Both the position numbers and the translations under genes were made by a program. The notes beneath the pieces were generated by a model. That model saw only the letters and a list, made by a program, of their open reading frames with translations. It was not told the DNA's origin and did not search any database. A DNA stretch of 64,000 nt, taken from CAYZXK01 sp964482395 (GTDB taxonomy: Bacteria; Planctomycetota; Phycisphaerae; UBA1845; Fen-1342). Shown piece by piece: positions 62,360 through 64,000 of the stretch (position 1 is the stretch's first letter; every line of letters starts with the position of its first letter). The stretch spans positions 1 through 64,000 of the forward strand of contig CAYZXK010000085.1 of assembly GCA_964482395.1 (NCBI GenBank), read 5' to 3'.

Positions 62360-63886
62360 GTGGAGTTGTCCCAGATTCAGTTCGATGTCTTGCAGCGGCT
62401 GGCCGCTGCGGCCGGACCGGTCGCAATTCCCGACCTGGCTTCGGCTCTGGGGTTGGACCAGTCGCCGGTGACCGCGGCGTGCATGGAGCTGCGTCAGGCG
62501 GGCCTGGTTTCGGTCGAGGAATCCGGCTTCGAGGAGCTGCGCCTGAGCCCGGAGGCGGAAAGCTATGCCAGCCGGCCGCTGCCGGAGCGGGTCATCGTCC
62601 GCGTCCTCCAGGAGGTGGGCGGCGACTGTCGGATCACCGAGCTTCCCCAGCGGTCCGGCCTCACGGCCGACCAGATTGGCCAGTCGCTGCGCTGGCTGCG
62701 GCAGCGCGGGTGGGCCCGCAAGGAAGGCGACCGGCTGATTTTGCTGCCGGGAGGTCGGACCGCCGCCCCCCAGCCCGACGAGCAGCTCTTGGCGGCCCTG
62801 GCCGGTGGCAGAGTGGCCGCGAGCCGGGAACTAAAACGCGAGGGGCTGCCGGTTGCCGAAGGGGTCAAACTGCTGGCTCCGCGCAAGGGTTTCCTGATCG
62901 TCAGGCAGCGTACCTCCCGCCAGGCGGCCATCACCGAAGCCGGCCGCCGCCTGGTAGCCAGCGGGGTCAAAGCTCGTCGCCGGGTCACGCAACTGACCCC
63001 GGAGCTGTTGACTGACGGCGGCTGGCGGGAAGTGGAGCTTCAGCCTTACGACGTCACGCTGGCGGCACGAAAGCTCTACCCGGGTAAGGAACATCCCTTC
63101 CAGCGCACGCTGGACCGGGTGCGGAGAGTGTTCCTGGAAATGGGTTTCGAGGAGGTCACCAGCCCCTGGGTAGAGTCCAGCTTCTGGGACTTCGACGCCC
63201 TGTTCCAGCCGCAGGATCACCCGGCCCGCGATATGCAGGACACCTTCTACGTCGCTCACCCTCAACGCTGCCGACTGCCGGACCCGGGCTTGGTGGAGCG
63301 GGTGCGGGCCACGCACGAGAATGGTGGTCAGACCGGCTCCCTGGGCTGGCAGTACCGCTGGAACCGCGAGCTGGCCCATAAGCCGGTACTGCGTACCCAC
63401 ACCACGGCCACCACCATCCGGGCCCTGGCCCGACACAAGCCCGGCCGGCCCGGCAAGTACTTCGTCATCGGGCCGGTCTTTCGGCGTGAGACCGCGGACT
63501 TCAAGCATCTGCCGGTCTTTCACCAGGTGGATGGAATCATCGTGGACCCGGCCGCCAGCTTGGCCACGCTGATCGGGACGCTGTCGGCGTTCTACGCGAA
63601 GATGGGGTTCCCGCAAGTCAAAGTGGTGCCCAGCTTTTTCCCGTACACCGAGCCGTCGGCCGAGGTGCTGTTGTACCTGGAAGGCCGCAAAGAATGGGTC
63701 GAGATGGGCGGGTCGGGGATTTTCCGGCCGGAAGTGACCCTGCCGGTGGGCATCGCCGACCGCGTGCTGGCCTGGGGGCTGGGGCTGGAGCGCCTGGCGA
63801 TGATGATCCATGACCTGGACTCGATCGGCCAGCTTTACTTCGCGACCATGCCCTGGCTGCGGGAGGCACCGCTGTGCCGATCATAG
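62360..63886 (+). CDS. pheS: Phenylalanyl-tRNA synthetase alpha subunit, archaeal/eukaryotic type
   Basis: 508 residues from a GTG with GGGGAG upstream. Typical bacterial PheS is about 330-340 residues with a coiled-coil N-terminus. This protein instead begins with winged-helix DNA-binding-fold repeats (1 to about 180: ALGLDQSPVTAACMELRQAGLVSVEE), as in archaeal and eukaryotic PheRS alpha. The class II catalytic domain shows HPFQRTLDRVRRVFLEMGFEEV, the HTTATTIRAL segment, VFRRETADFKHLPVFHQVDG and GLGLERLAMMIHDLDSIGQLYF. It overlaps pheT by 13 nt. Confidence 0.92.
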   Translation: MELSQIQFDVLQRLAAAAGPVAIPDLASALGLDQSPVTAACMELRQAGLVSVEESGFEELRLSPEAESYASRPLPERVIVRVLQEVGGDCRITELPQRSGLTADQIGQSLRWLRQRGWARKEGDRLILLPGGRTAAPQPDEQLLAALAGGRVAASRELKREGLPVAEGVKLLAPRKGFLIVRQRTSRQAAITEAGRRLVASGVKARRRVTQLTPELLTDGGWREVELQPYDVTLAARKLYPGKEHPFQRTLDRVRRVFLEMGFEEVTSPWVESSFWDFDALFQPQDHPARDMQDTFYVAHPQRCRLPDPGLVERVRATHENGGQTGSLGWQYRWNRELAHKPVLRTHTTATTIRALARHKPGRPGKYFVIGPVFRRETADFKHLPVFHQVDGIIVDPAASLATLIGTLSAFYAKMGFPQVKVVPSFFPYTEPSAEVLLYLEGRKEWVEMGGSGIFRPEVTLPVGIADRVLAWGLGLERLAMMIHDLDSIGQLYFATMPWLREAPLCRS

Positions 63887-64000
63887 GTATGCCGGTAGAC
63901 ATGCTGCTGAGCTGCATCGCGCGGCCCGAGCGGGGAGCCGCGGCCGGCGAGCAGGTCGGGGCCGGAGCCCGCCTCAGCGTTCAGGACCTCATGGAGCTGC
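63874..64000 (+). CDS. pheT: Phenylalanyl-tRNA synthetase beta subunit, start (partial)
   Basis: The frame opens at a GTG (63874) inside the end of pheS and runs to the window edge, giving 42 residues (PIIGMPVDMLL...VQDLMEL). The short start and the L(S)VQDLMELL pattern fit the archaeal-type PheT N-terminus rather than the bacterial MKISYNWL start. The call rests mainly on its overlap with pheS. Confidence 0.65.
   Translation, partial: MPIIGMPVDMLLSCIARPERGAAAGEQVGAGARLSVQDLMEL

Overview
The window looks like chromosome from a planctomycete, most likely class Phycisphaerae. The base composition is GC-rich (about 60-65 percent by eye). Three secreted proteins end in the dockerin-like module (GDxNCDG...DINPFV...YPGC...DINGDG...DINPFV) that is common in that class, one protein ends in a PEP-CTERM anchor, and a prepilin-type leader relic is present. 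This assignment is inference from protein content; there is no rRNA here.

Layout. 1-6.0 kb: tail of an unknown gene, a large secreted GH57/CBM25-like glycosidase, and the threonine-degradation pair tdh-kbl on the minus strand. 6.3-10.8 kb: a central-metabolism run gap-pgk-rpe-(degenerate histidine phosphatase)-accD, then a small LAB_N membrane protein. 11.3-14.9 kb: a complete L-arabinose-type ABC importer, araFGH. 15.1-18.7 kb: two secreted dockerin-tagged proteins, one a peptidyl-arginine/agmatine deiminase-like enzyme. 18.8-20.9 kb (minus): an enolase-superfamily epimerase overlapping a PstS-like lipoprotein. 21.0-23.9 kb: asnS with a coiled-coil insertion and a CitD-CitE fusion. 23.9-26.5 kb (minus): a MacA-like adaptor plus an unusual ABC ATPase with its own three membrane helices. 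26.9-32.3 kb: a lipoprotein, an orphan sigma-54 response regulator and uvrA. 32.3-36.5 kb: TPR protein, cinA, a YgfZ/GcvT-like protein, a tRNA with anticodon UAA, and a prepilin relic. 36.5-41.5 kb: a PilZ-REC-HPt-like protein, tRNA-Ser(GCU) and an error-prone polymerase dnaE2. 41.9-49.2 kb: PEP-CTERM protein, tsaB, bifunctional formiminotransferase-cyclodeaminase, folD, an InlB-repeat lipoprotein and selB. 49.3-52.8 kb (minus): nfnB and nfnA (electron-bifurcating transhydrogenase), a MazG-like protein and a PilZ protein. 53.2-56.2 kb: two tandem metzincin-like lipoproteins and a membrane protein. 56.3-58.4 kb (minus): a corrinoid protein plus an MttB-family methyltransferase. 58.5-61.0 kb: an ECF sigma / anti-sigma / beta-propeller lipoprotein operon. 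61.2-64.0 kb: acyl-CoA dehydrogenase, archaeal-type pheS and the start of pheT.

Function. Most of the window is housekeeping and metabolic: lower glycolysis, one-carbon metabolism, redox balancing by NfnAB, tRNA charging and modification, and DNA repair. Interleaved are an extracytoplasmic set (dockerin-tagged enzymes, lipoproteins, metalloproteases, sugar importer) suited to scavenging polysaccharide and protein. The items most worth following up are the CitD-CitE fusion, the MacA plus three-TM ATPase pair with no permease, the ECF/anti-sigma/propeller module, the metzincin lipoprotein pair, the short-variable-loop tRNA with UAA anticodon abutting a prepilin relic, and several enzymes that lack canonical catalytic residues. 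No CRISPR array, prophage, intact insertion sequence or rRNA operon was seen.
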